Positions 13,391-21,198 of a stretch of DNA of 23,369 bases are shown in pieces. A program made the translations under genes and the position numbers. The stretch spans positions 1 to 23,369 of the forward strand of contig JBKGVB010000024.1 of assembly GCA_046462475.1 (NCBI GenBank). Reading direction: 5' to 3'. The DNA comes from JASLCR01 sp046462475. GTDB lineage: Bacteria; Patescibacteriota; Saccharimonadia; Saccharimonadales; Saccharimonadaceae. The notes under the pieces were generated by a model. That model had not been told where the DNA came from. It saw only the letters and a program-made list of their open reading frames with translations, and did no database searches. The number at the start of each line of letters is the position of its first letter. Position 1 is the stretch's first letter.

Positions 13391-15036
13391 TGGCAAAAAA
13401 GGTATTCTATGACGACGATGCTCGCACCCGCGTACTAGGCGGTGCAAAAGCACTCTACGACGCAGTAAAAGTGACTTACGGACCAAAGGGCCGTAACGTA
13501 GTGATCGCCAAGGGTTTTGGCGGTCCGACCGTTACTCACGATGGTGTGACGGTAGCTGAAGGTGTAGACCTGCCGGAAAATGATGACGAGACCCTTGGAT
13601 ATAAAGTAGGCGCCGAGCTTATTAAGCAGGCAGCCTCGAAGCTCAACAAGGTAGCTGGTGATGGCACTACGACAGTGACAGTACTGACCTACAGTATTTT
13701 GAAAGAAGCTAATCGTTTGATTGCTGCAGGTCATAATCCGATGGAACTGAAAAAGGGCATTGAAGAGGCCGGCCGAGAGGTTGTCGCCGCACTTGATGGC
13801 CTTAGTGAATCAATCGAAGGCAAGACTGATCGTGTTGCTGAGGTGGCGACGATCTCTGCTGGAGATGCGGCAATTGGCAAGCTCATCGCTGATGTCATTG
13901 AAAAGGTTGGTAAAGACGGTGTCGTGACAGTTGAAGCAGGCCAGGGTCTTGAGATGGAGTCCGAAGTAGTTGAAGGATTCTCGTTCGATAAGGGCTGGGC
14001 GAGTCCATTCTTTGTGACCGATGTGAATCGTCAGGAAGCGATCTATGAGAAGCCTGCGATCGTGATTACTGACAAGAAATTATCGAATGCGAAGGAAATC
14101 GTACCGCTCTTTGAGAAGCTTGTACAATCTGGACGTAAAGATATTGTTCTTATTGCCGATGACGTTGAGGGTGACGCGCTGAAATTCTTGGTACTTAATA
14201 AACTCCAGGGTGGTCTAAATACGACGGTGATTAAAGCGCCAAGCTTCGGCGACCGACGGAAGGAAATCATGGGCGATATCGCGACACTGACTGGTGGTCG
14301 GGTGATCTCGGAAGACCTTGGTATGAATTTTGAAACCGTAGAGCTTGATGTCGTCGGTTCGGCGCGTAAAGTAATTGCCAGCAAAGATGAAACGACAATT
14401 ATCGAAGGCGCAGGTAAGGTAGCTGACGTAAAAGCGCGTATTTCACAGATTGAATCACTCGCAAATAATGCAACCAGCGAATATGAAAAGGAGCAGTTCG
14501 AAAAACGTGCAGCGGCCTTGTCTGGTAAAGTTGCCGTACTCAAAGTCGGTGGTGCAACAGAGACCGAGATTGATGAAAAGAAATTCCGTGTCGATGACGC
14601 TGTTGCGGCAACGAAAGCAGCCCTTGCTGAGGGAATTGTCGCTGGTGGTGGGGTGACACTTGTGAATCTTTCTGATGCCCTAAAGGTGGAAGGTAATGAT
14701 AGCCATGCGGCTGGTCGCCAAGTAGTGAAAGATGCGTTGAAGCAGCCATTCCTTCAGATTACAGCAAACGCTGGGCTTAACTCAGAAGCCCTCCTTGCTC
14801 AGGTAGAGGGCGGTAAGCCAGGATTTGGTGTAAACGTCATGACTCCTGAAAAAGGACTAGTTGATGTAAGGAAGGCTGGTGTGATTGACCCGGCGCGCGT
14901 GACAAAGGAAGCGGTACTGAACGCTGTATCGATCGCTTCGACGGCAGCGACAATGGGCGCTCTGGTGGTAGAAATCCCAGAAAAAGAAGCTCCTGACATG
15001 GGTGCCATGGGCGGTGGCATGCCTGGAATGATGTAA
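13390..15036 (+). CDS. groEL: Chaperonin GroEL
   Basis: This is the 60-kDa chaperonin subunit. It starts AKKVFYDDDARTRVLGGAKAL, with the ATP site TYGPKGRNVVI and THDGVTVAEGV near 30-58, GDGTTTVTVL, the apical domain around 190-370, VDDAVAATKAALAEGIVAGGG near 398 and a Gly/Met-rich C-terminus GAMGGGMPGMM. The 548-aa length is standard. GGAGGT lies 10 nt before the ATG. It is the last gene of the CIRCE-controlled groES-small ORF-groEL operon and is closed by a strong terminator. Its ordinary G+C shows that high expression alone does not explain the GC-rich orphan genes nearby. Confidence 0.98.
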   Translation: MAKKVFYDDDARTRVLGGAKALYDAVKVTYGPKGRNVVIAKGFGGPTVTHDGVTVAEGVDLPENDDETLGYKVGAELIKQAASKLNKVAGDGTTTVTVLTYSILKEANRLIAAGHNPMELKKGIEEAGREVVAALDGLSESIEGKTDRVAEVATISAGDAAIGKLIADVIEKVGKDGVVTVEAGQGLEMESEVVEGFSFDKGWASPFFVTDVNRQEAIYEKPAIVITDKKLSNAKEIVPLFEKLVQSGRKDIVLIADDVEGDALKFLVLNKLQGGLNTTVIKAPSFGDRRKEIMGDIATLTGGRVISEDLGMNFETVELDVVGSARKVIASKDETTIIEGAGKVADVKARISQIESLANNATSEYEKEQFEKRAAALSGKVAVLKVGGATETEIDEKKFRVDDAVAATKAALAEGIVAGGGVTLVNLSDALKVEGNDSHAAGRQVVKDALKQPFLQITANAGLNSEALLAQVEGGKPGFGVNVMTPEKGLVDVRKAGVIDPARVTKEAVLNAVSIASTAATMGALVVEIPEKEAPDMGAMGGGMPGMM

Positions 15037-15054
15037 GGTAGCTTTACGCAATAT

Positions 15055-15088
15055 AAAATGCCGGCAAGTGATAGAGCCGGCATTTTTA
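15055..15088 (+). terminator. Rho-independent terminator of the groE operon
   Basis: AAAATGCCGGC pairs with GCCGGCATTTTT around a loop of about 10 nt. The stem ends in a T-run and begins 19 nt after the groEL stop. Confidence 0.92.
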
Positions 15089-15119
15089 GATAGCATATAA
15101 GGACGGCGAAGACAGATTA

Positions 15120-15147
15120 TTGACTTTTTACAAAAAAGGTGTATAAT
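15120..15147 (+). promoter_or_regulatory. Promoter of the 462-aa orphan (leaderless)
   Basis: TTGACT (15120-15125), 16 bp, TATAAT (15142-15147), then 8 nt to the ATG at 15156. The predicted leader is 0-2 nt. Confidence 0.75.
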
Positions 15148-15155
15148 TAACACCC

Positions 15156-16544
15156 ATGAATCGTGAAAGTGAGAAGCGGAATAAAGCTATCCTAGAGAGT
15201 GCCGAGACGCTCCTTCCAAATCGTGTCCATGGAAGTGGGCACAACTTCATGCTGAGTGGAGAAGAGGCGGCTACTGTTGGTAATGCGGTGGCGTTTCGAA
15301 ATCATAAAGCGCTTCGAGATGTGCTGGCTGAGCCGGTCTCACAACTTGAAGAGCATTATGATTCTATATCGATCGATGACTTTAAGAGGGAATGGGAAGT
15401 AAAATTAGAAAAGGCTACCGGCTTGCAGGGTAATCTGCTTGATTTTATTGACAACGAAGCAAAGAGTGCCGCTCTGGATAAGATACTCGCTGACGGCCTT
15501 GGTATTAAGCAGCTGGATCTCCTTCCGATTAGCTATGTAAAATTTCTTGAAACGATTATCTATGCAACAGCGCCTGAAGGTCTAACTGATTTTGACCCAA
15601 GTTTCGCGTTATCGCAAAGACAAAGGAAGAAGAACGGTCTTCATAGTCGATGCTTGAATGTACTTGAAACGATCTGTGATCAAGAACTGGGAATACGTAA
15701 GATTCGTGAAGGATTACTCCGCCACGAAGATGACGCACTTGATGGTTATTTGCGCAACTTGTCTCGTAAGTTAGTCGCTCAAAAGGCGTATGCCAATATT
15801 ATTGAGCTGTACAATGCCGGCAAAGCAGATGGAATGCGTGATGCGGCCAGATTGCAACTTGAATCTGATGATGAGTTTGATGAGCTGCTTCATACTCATA
15901 TTCTGAATTGGGAGATGCTTCCTGCAGAGATCACTGATTCTCCTGATAGGAATCGAAGGATTAGGAAAATTATTCACGACCGTGCAAAAGACAAGCAGGG
16001 TATCGACGATAATTGGTCAGATGAAAACATCGACGTTCTTTTTGAAACGGCAAGTCTAGCGATATCTCGTGGTCGACAAGCTGATATCTTTATTTCGAGT
16101 ACATTTGATGGCGGCAGGGGACTCTACCTTGCTACTGAAATATCTCATCCGACGAACGCAGATAAGAAGATTGTTATCGCTGATAACCCGATAAAGGGTA
16201 ATGCACTCTATATTGTCGATGAAGAGCTATCAAGTTTTGATGAAGAAACAGGTCGGCAATACGAGTGGCGAGAAGTACTCGGATCCTACAGGCGTATTGC
16301 TCGCGCTCGTGGTGCTCGCCGCCGATATCATACTGGTAACTGGGCTGAGCTGCCAAAGGCTGTCTGTGAGTATGGCGGCGATGCGGCTCTTGCGAAAAAG
16401 ATCAAGGAAGAGCACGAGAAAGATATTGAGGGACATTCTCGGGATATTTCTCAGCCAGAGCGTACGCCGTATGAAGGATTGCTTGCGGCGATCCAGCGAG
16501 CCGAAGCGTTTTTGGTAGATATAGAGATTGACAAAAAACACTAG
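15156..16544 (+). CDS. Orphan soluble protein (462 aa)
   Basis: I do not recognise the family. It is charged and mostly helical to about residue 310, with no signal peptide or membrane helix. The last 150 residues look like a separate mixed alpha/beta domain containing KIVIADNPIKGNALYIVDEE, YEWREVLGSYRRIARARGARRRYHTGNW and an acidic-basic helix. The W-R/E-V...RRYHTGNW pattern could be a recurrent accessory domain, but I cannot name it. The ATG at 15156 lies 8 bp after a TATAAT, so the message is probably leaderless. The next promoter begins inside its last codons. Confidence 0.82.
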   Translation: MNRESEKRNKAILESAETLLPNRVHGSGHNFMLSGEEAATVGNAVAFRNHKALRDVLAEPVSQLEEHYDSISIDDFKREWEVKLEKATGLQGNLLDFIDNEAKSAALDKILADGLGIKQLDLLPISYVKFLETIIYATAPEGLTDFDPSFALSQRQRKKNGLHSRCLNVLETICDQELGIRKIREGLLRHEDDALDGYLRNLSRKLVAQKAYANIIELYNAGKADGMRDAARLQLESDDEFDELLHTHILNWEMLPAEITDSPDRNRRIRKIIHDRAKDKQGIDDNWSDENIDVLFETASLAISRGRQADIFISSTFDGGRGLYLATEISHPTNADKKIVIADNPIKGNALYIVDEELSSFDEETGRQYEWREVLGSYRRIARARGARRRYHTGNWAELPKAVCEYGGDAALAKKIKEEHEKDIEGHSRDISQPERTPYEGLLAAIQRAEAFLVDIEIDKKH

Positions 16545-16556
16545 ATATAGTATAAT
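16528..16556 (+). promoter_or_regulatory. Full-consensus promoter inside the end of the 462-aa orphan
   Basis: TTGACA (16528-16533), exactly 17 bp, TATAAT (16551-16556). The -35 overlaps the last codons of the upstream gene. The predicted start is near 16563, giving a leader of about 56 nt before the TTG start. This is the best match to the sigma70 consensus in the window. Confidence 0.88.
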
Positions 16557-16618
16557 TTACAGGTCTGAAGATAAGACAAGATCTTTAGCGGACCTACTAC
16601 CAAAGGACGTGTTGCCTC

Positions 16619-17635
16619 TTGAACACGAAGCAAGTAGAGCGCAAGCTGCTTGTGCAGTACAGGCGCAAGCCTGTCATCATGCAGCCCGGTCGCTTGGTGG
16701 GTCACCTCCTGAACGAGATAGGAGTCAGTGATGACGGACAGGGCCGGCATGCCGGTCTGATCGAAACGGTGCTGCGTAAGCACGCAGAGGAAGGTATCAT
16801 CACTCTCGAGTGCTCGGGCAAGGTAGTCAACGGCTACCGGCTCAAGACATCACCGAAGAGAGTGTCGGTCCCATCCCACCTCAAGGCATCCGTTTCTACA
16901 CCCCCACCTACAGAAGAACTGGAGGTGACGCCAAGAGAAGAGGAAGAAGCAGTGGCTGATTCGCAGCTATCGCGTGCCGAAATGGTGACGCTTGCGTTGC
17001 GGTGTCTCCAGGAAGAGGCCGATGAAGATGGTCAAGTCTTCATCTCCTCGGCAGCACAGTTGATCTCCGACAAGCTCGAGATCAGCTATGACGCGGCAAG
17101 AGAGCTCAACAAGGTGTTGCATCTGCTGCAGCTGCGGACATCACCATCGGGACGCAACCCTGGTGGCCGGCGTCCTCACAAGGTGTCAATGGAGATCAAG
17201 GAGGTCACCGAAGAGATGATCAAGGCTGCACGTCAGTCCACGGATTCGGAGCCGGAAGCGGCGAGCGAGTCGGTCGCTGCAGAGACTGCCGAAGAGATCG
17301 ATGATGACGCGGCGACCAAGCTGGCCACAATCATCACTTCACTCGAGGCCGAGCTGGTCGCTGAGCGCGCGGCCCGCGAAGAGGCTGAGAAGCTGACCAG
17401 AGTCGTACAGGAGCTGGAGGCCAAGATCGCCACTCTCGAGGGCACGATCGAGGACCAGAACCGAGCGATGGCGGAGGGCACGCGCGTACTCAACACGCTG
17501 ACCACCGAGAGCGAAGAGCTCAAGACGAAGCTCGCCACGGCCGAGGAGGAGTTGAACACTCATCGGAAGCAGGCTCTCGTGAAGAGGGCGCCGAGTCCAC
17601 AGGTGGCTCAGATCCTGGAACGCTACAAGGTCTGA
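16619..17635 (+). CDS. GC-rich orphan, probable winged-helix pair plus coiled coil (338 aa)
   Basis: I do not recognise the family. Three parts can be seen: a compact helical domain at about 8-76 that ends in a beta-wing-like ITLECSGKVVNGYRL; a second helical domain at about 117-195 with a basic Gly/Arg loop (SPSGRNPGGRRPHK); and, after an acidic linker, a long Glu/Lys/Ala coiled coil at about 231-318. The first two resemble winged-helix folds, suggesting DNA binding, but this is inference. The start is taken as TTG at 16619 with AAAGGA upstream; ATG at 16679 is the alternative and would cut the first domain. Lines 17221-17280 and 17341-17400 are 68% and 70% G+C. Confidence 0.75.
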   Translation: MNTKQVERKLLVQYRRKPVIMQPGRLVGHLLNEIGVSDDGQGRHAGLIETVLRKHAEEGIITLECSGKVVNGYRLKTSPKRVSVPSHLKASVSTPPPTEELEVTPREEEEAVADSQLSRAEMVTLALRCLQEEADEDGQVFISSAAQLISDKLEISYDAARELNKVLHLLQLRTSPSGRNPGGRRPHKVSMEIKEVTEEMIKAARQSTDSEPEAASESVAAETAEEIDDDAATKLATIITSLEAELVAERAAREEAEKLTRVVQELEAKIATLEGTIEDQNRAMAEGTRVLNTLTTESEELKTKLATAEEELNTHRKQALVKRAPSPQVAQILERYKV

Positions 17636-17672
17636 GTAAGGAAGAACGTTATCGATCCGTCAGATCGAGAGT

Positions 17673-17722
17673 CGCCGAAATACGGCGCCCCCGCGTGGAA
17701 ACACGCGGGGCTATTTATTTTG
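17673..17722 (+). terminator. Tandem hairpins with strong rho-independent terminator
   Basis: A small CGCCG/CGGCG hairpin (17673-17687) is followed by CCCCGCGTG (17689-17697), a GAAA tetraloop and CACGCGGGG (17702-17710), then CTATTTATTTT. It ends the GC-rich coiled-coil gene. Confidence 0.9.
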
Positions 17723-17742
17723 CATTTTTAGGATAGGGTTAC

Positions 17743-18231
17743 TTATTGAGCTTGAGAGAGAAAGTCAATTTCTTTGATGATGTCGAGCAAAGCTTGGGCA
17801 CGACGTGTTTCGTCGGTGATGCCGCGTGCAGCTTCGTGAGCTGGTTCGATCAGTGCCTTGTCGTCGGTAGAGCGGAGGAGGAGCAAGTATGTATCAAATT
17901 TCTCCTCTGGTGAAACGTTGAGTTTATCAACGAGTGGACGCAATTCTTGAAGAGCTTCAAGCTTGATGCTGTCGAGTTCACCTGTTGCTTGTGGCATCTG
18001 TGGAGCAGCTGCAATTGGGGCAAGATCAGGAACGAGTGTTGTGTCTGGTGTGTCGACTGCTGGTGTTGCCTCAAGAGCAGGCGTGTCGTCTGCAGGAGTT
18101 GGCATAGGGGTAGGAAGAGTACTATCGTCTACCGCTGCAGCAGCGTCTGCTTGACCAGAAACACCAGCAAGAACCTTAGCAAGTTCTTGGTCGTCGCTAA
18201 TTGGTTGTTGTGTTGTCGTATCTTCTGCCAT
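17743..18231 (-). CDS. Orphan with Ala/Pro/Thr-rich linker and helical C-terminal domain (162 aa)
   Basis: I do not recognise the family. Residues 1-30 are acidic, about 30-80 are a low-complexity linker rich in Ala, Pro, Thr and Asp (such as TPMPTPADDTPALEATP), and about 85-162 form a helical domain (DSIKLEALQELRPLVDKL ... RAQALLDIIKEIDFLSQ). There is no signal peptide or membrane helix. The start is the ATG at 18231, 5 nt after AGGGG; an in-frame GTG two codons upstream is too close to that site. A TATAAT box lies 18 nt upstream. It is divergent from the isomerase gene. Confidence 0.8.
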   Translation of the reverse strand: MAEDTTTQQPISDDQELAKVLAGVSGQADAAAAVDDSTLPTPMPTPADDTPALEATPAVDTPDTTLVPDLAPIAAAPQMPQATGELDSIKLEALQELRPLVDKLNVSPEEKFDTYLLLLRSTDDKALIEPAHEAARGITDETRRAQALLDIIKEIDFLSQAQ

Positions 18232-18249
18232 GTCCACCCCTGTTAGATA

Positions 18250-18280
18250 ATTATACTTACGGTTAATAATACTGTATCAT
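18250..18280. promoter_or_regulatory. Divergent overlapping promoters
   Basis: Minus-strand TATAAT (18250-18255) serves the Ala/Pro-rich orphan, and plus-strand TATCAT (18275-18280), with a possible -35 TTATAC at 18251-18256 (18-bp spacing), serves the isomerase. The two promoters overlap, so they may compete for polymerase. Confidence 0.5.
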
Positions 18281-18329
18281 AGAACGAGGAACCGAGTAAA
18301 GGATATTGCCGACAAGGAGAAATATACAC

Positions 18330-19355
18330 ATGCTAGATGATATCAACGTACTAAAACAACGTGATCCACAGAATGCTTTAGGGGTCGCGGCGGCACAAAG
18401 TGATTATTTTGCAGCGGAGTTTAGCGCACAATTCGTGCCCAAAGGACCAGTAAAGAATATTGTCTGGGCTGGTATGGGCGGATCCGCACTACCTGCGGTG
18501 ACCATTGCCAGTTGGCCGAAACTTCGTATGCCGTTTGAAATTTCACGTAATTACGACATCCCTGAATATGTAGGTGCTGAAACACTTTTTATTGCCAGTA
18601 GCTATTCGGGCAATACCGAAGAAACTCTTTCGGCGCTGACGCAAGCGGAAGAAAGAGGTGCGCAAATAGTGGTAATCGCGGCAGGCGGCAAGCTAGCTGA
18701 GCGCGCACAGGAGATGAATTATCCGCTCTTTCATATTCCGGCTGGTATTCAGCCGCGTATGGCGACATTCTACTTTGTAAATGCATTTTGCCATATCATT
18801 CAGCCTTTGGACATCGCTGTTGCTGATATTAGTGAACTAGCGCAAGTAGGCGAATGGCTGAAAGGTGAGACGGCGCAGTGGGGTGCTGAAAGTCCACTCC
18901 AGACGAACATTGCCAAGCAATTGGCGACTCAGCTGGCAGGCAAGACGGTGATTATGTATTCAGGGCCAGAGCTCTTTCCAGCGGCAAATAAATGGAAGAT
19001 TTGTTTCAATGAAAATGCTAAAAATACGGCATGGGTAAATCAGTATCCGGAATTTAATCACAATGAATTTATCGGTTGGAGCTCGCATCCGGTTGAGAAA
19101 CCGTTTGCGGTAGTGGAGATTCGATCAACTCTCGAACACGCGAGAGTGCAAAAACGCTTTGAAGTAAGCGAGCGACTACTGAGTGGCATGCGGCCTGCAC
19201 CGATTGTTCTCGCACCAAAAGGCGACACTCTCTTACAGCAACTGGCGTGGAGCTTTGCGCTTGGTGATTTTGTGAGTATCTATCTCGGTATCTTGAATGG
19301 CGTTAATCCAACTCCGGTTGAGCTGGTAGAGAAGCTCAAGCAAGAACTTGGCTAG
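18330..19355 (+). CDS. Bifunctional phosphoglucose/phosphomannose isomerase (341 aa)
   Basis: SIS-domain aldose-ketose isomerases of this type interconvert fructose-6-phosphate with glucose-6-phosphate and mannose-6-phosphate. The visible signatures are WAGMGGSALP (46-55), the sugar-phosphate loop SSYSGNTEETLS (90-101), IPAGIQPR (136-143) and NQYPEFNHNEFIGW, which carries the catalytic Glu/His region. The length matches the family, which is about half that of classical Pgi. The start is ATG at 18330 with AAGGAG 9 nt upstream; an earlier in-frame ATG lies before this site. Its stop overlaps the convergent pilin stop through a CTAG palindrome. Confidence 0.9.
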   Translation: MLDDINVLKQRDPQNALGVAAAQSDYFAAEFSAQFVPKGPVKNIVWAGMGGSALPAVTIASWPKLRMPFEISRNYDIPEYVGAETLFIASSYSGNTEETLSALTQAEERGAQIVVIAAGGKLAERAQEMNYPLFHIPAGIQPRMATFYFVNAFCHIIQPLDIAVADISELAQVGEWLKGETAQWGAESPLQTNIAKQLATQLAGKTVIMYSGPELFPAANKWKICFNENAKNTAWVNQYPEFNHNEFIGWSSHPVEKPFAVVEIRSTLEHARVQKRFEVSERLLSGMRPAPIVLAPKGDTLLQQLAWSFALGDFVSIYLGILNGVNPTPVELVEKLKQELG

Positions 19356-19924
19356 TTATCGTCGCGAGCGAACGACCAGTTTTTAGAAGTGCCACCCCAG
19401 CCAACCGTTGCTCCTGTGCAAGGTTTCCATTGGGCAGTTGCCGTGGAGGAAGCGTCATCTGGAACGAAAGCACCATCTGCCCCAGTTACATTTAGGACAT
19501 AATAACCCACTGTTCGAGACGGGCAATTATAGAGGGTTGCGCTTGCCTTTGGTATGTATAGGTATTGGTAATAGTGGGAGCAATCGTTTATTGATGGCCT
19601 CGGTACGCGAGATATGTAGTTGCTAGTAACAAGTTTCTTCATCCACGAGTCATCGGTCGCCATACTGTAGCTGTACCCTGTTGCTATGCTGCAGCCGGGA
19701 GTATTTGCCATAGCAGTAACATCTGTCGTCGGATAAGTTCCATTATCTGCTTTGTATAGTTCAAGTGCTTTTATGATTGCCTTGACATCTGCGTAGCGTG
19801 AATTGTCCCGAGCTCGTCCTTGGATGCCGTTATAAGCAACGATAGTAATTGCTGCTAGGATAGCTATAATAACAATGACAATAAGTAATTCGACGATCGT
19901 GAAACCGCTTGAGCTTTTCTTCAT
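19352..19924 (-). CDS. Type IV prepilin-like protein (190 aa)
   Basis: It carries the class III signal KKSSSG^FTIVELLIVI: short basic leader, cleavage after G7, methylated Phe at mature position 1 and Glu at mature position 5, then the hydrophobic helix ending in AYNGIQGRARD. The globular part has four cysteines (78, 115, 134, 169), allowing two disulfides, and a pseudopilin-like ALELYKADNGTYPT. A pilin for attachment or twitching is likely, but a pseudopilin is possible. No other pilus gene is in the window. The ATG at 19924 lies 6 bp after a TATACT, so the mRNA should be leaderless. Confidence 0.9.
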   Translation of the reverse strand: MKKSSSGFTIVELLIVIVIIAILAAITIVAYNGIQGRARDNSRYADVKAIIKALELYKADNGTYPTTDVTAMANTPGCSIATGYSYSMATDDSWMKKLVTSNYISRVPRPSINDCSHYYQYLYIPKASATLYNCPSRTVGYYVLNVTGADGAFVPDDASSTATAQWKPCTGATVGWGGTSKNWSFARDDN

Positions 19925-19930
19925 ATTCAA

Positions 19931-19960
19931 AGTATAGAAGAAAAGTGACTGTAAGTCCAA
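19931..19960 (-). promoter_or_regulatory. Promoter of the prepilin gene (leaderless)
   Basis: Minus strand: TTGGAC (19955-19960), 18 bp, TATACT (19931-19936), then TTGAAT and the ATG. The expected start is at the start codon. Confidence 0.65.
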
Positions 19961-19968
19961 ATGGAAAA

Positions 19969-21198
19969 TTAGTGATAGCGCCTAAGTGATTCGATAACGT
20001 TTTTGCGGGCGGCGCGGATTGCTGGATAGATGCCGAACACTACGCCGACACCGACCGATAAGCTAAATGCGGTAGCAGCTATTTCCCATGTGAATGCAGG
20101 GTCGTAAGGAAGAAACATGCTGATGCTGAAGGCGACAATGTAGCCGCCAACGTAGCCGAGAATGCCAGCGAGCACGCTCATGATTAGAGCTTCGATCATA
20201 AATTGAAGAATGATAGCTCCATTTGATGCCCCGACGGCTTTTCGAAGGCCGATCTCGCGGGTACGCTCTGCAACCCCGACGAGCATGATGTTCATAATAC
20301 CGATACCGCCTACGAGCAATGATATGGCGGCAATTGCGGTCATTGCTCCTCCGATGAGGACAAATAACTTGCTGGTTGGTCGTTCGATTTCACGACCGAT
20401 TAGTACATTTGTATCTGCGTCACCCGAGTGATTGCGATTTAAGGCTGTACGAATGTCTTTTTTGAGGGCGGCCATATTCGTGTCTTTTTTGGCGACGACG
20501 TCAATCTGTTGGATTTGTGCTACGCCACCATTGAGCAACTTGCCACTTTCGAGACTTATGATAGCGGTATGATCTAGATCTACGTTGTTATAATTTATCG
20601 GGTTATTCTGAGGCTTCAGGATACCGATGACGGTAAATGTTTGGCCGCGAATAGTGAATTGCTTTCCGGCAGACTCATCAGTACCAAAGAGGTCAACAGA
20701 GAGCTGCTCACCAATGACGGCAGTGTTTTGAAGGGTGACGCTATCAATAAACTGACCATTAAGAATAGGGAGTGAAGTGGTCGTCGGAAAGTCTGGTGTA
20801 GTGGCGAGTACAGTCGAATCTTTAGGGACGGTATTGCCGCCACGAATTTCGCTGCCAAGGGTCATAAGCGGTGCTACGTTTGTAACCCCTTTGATATTTT
20901 TAATCGTCTCGAGGTCGCGCTCGGTAATTGGACTCGTGCTATAGGCATCGGATGGTGTCGGATTGCTGAGATTTACGAGCGAACTATTTTTTTGGGCCGG
21001 TCGAACGATAAGAAGTGAACCGCTGACATTTGATATCTGGTGGTTAAAAATTTTCGTAACCCCACTTGATAGAGCAAGAATCGTTGTGATGCTTGCAACG
21101 CCAATTGCGACCCCGAGAATCGTGAGAAGAGTACGTAAGCGATTGCGCCTCAGAGAGACGGTAGCGGTGTGAAAATGTTCAACAATTAATAGGCTCAT
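19969..21198 (-). CDS. MacB/FtsX-type ABC transporter permease (409 aa)
   Basis: The topology is that of MacB-like permeases: one helix at the N-terminus (RRNRLRTLLTILGVAIGVASI), a large extracytoplasmic domain of roughly 240 residues, then three helices after about residue 280. The cytoplasmic coupling motif VAERTREIGLRKAVGAS is present, and the protein ends IYPAIRAARKNVIESLRRY, typical of the family. Members act as mechanotransmission exporters of antimicrobials, peptides or lipoproteins. The start overlaps the end of the ATPase gene by 4 nt, so the two form one transporter operon with the ATPase first. No periplasmic adaptor (MacA) is seen in the window. Confidence 0.93.
   Translation of the reverse strand: MSLLIVEHFHTATVSLRRNRLRTLLTILGVAIGVASITTILALSSGVTKIFNHQISNVSGSLLIVRPAQKNSSLVNLSNPTPSDAYSTSPITERDLETIKNIKGVTNVAPLMTLGSEIRGGNTVPKDSTVLATTPDFPTTTSLPILNGQFIDSVTLQNTAVIGEQLSVDLFGTDESAGKQFTIRGQTFTVIGILKPQNNPINYNNVDLDHTAIISLESGKLLNGGVAQIQQIDVVAKKDTNMAALKKDIRTALNRNHSGDADTNVLIGREIERPTSKLFVLIGGAMTAIAAISLLVGGIGIMNIMLVGVAERTREIGLRKAVGASNGAIILQFMIEALIMSVLAGILGYVGGYIVAFSISMFLPYDPAFTWEIAATAFSLSVGVGVVFGIYPAIRAARKNVIESLRRYH

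Noticed and set aside
14043..14543. 166-codon Ser/Thr-rich frame antisense to groEL
   Set aside because: groEL is certain on the plus strand. The Ser-rich composition reflects antisense reading of Glu/Asp/Ala codons.
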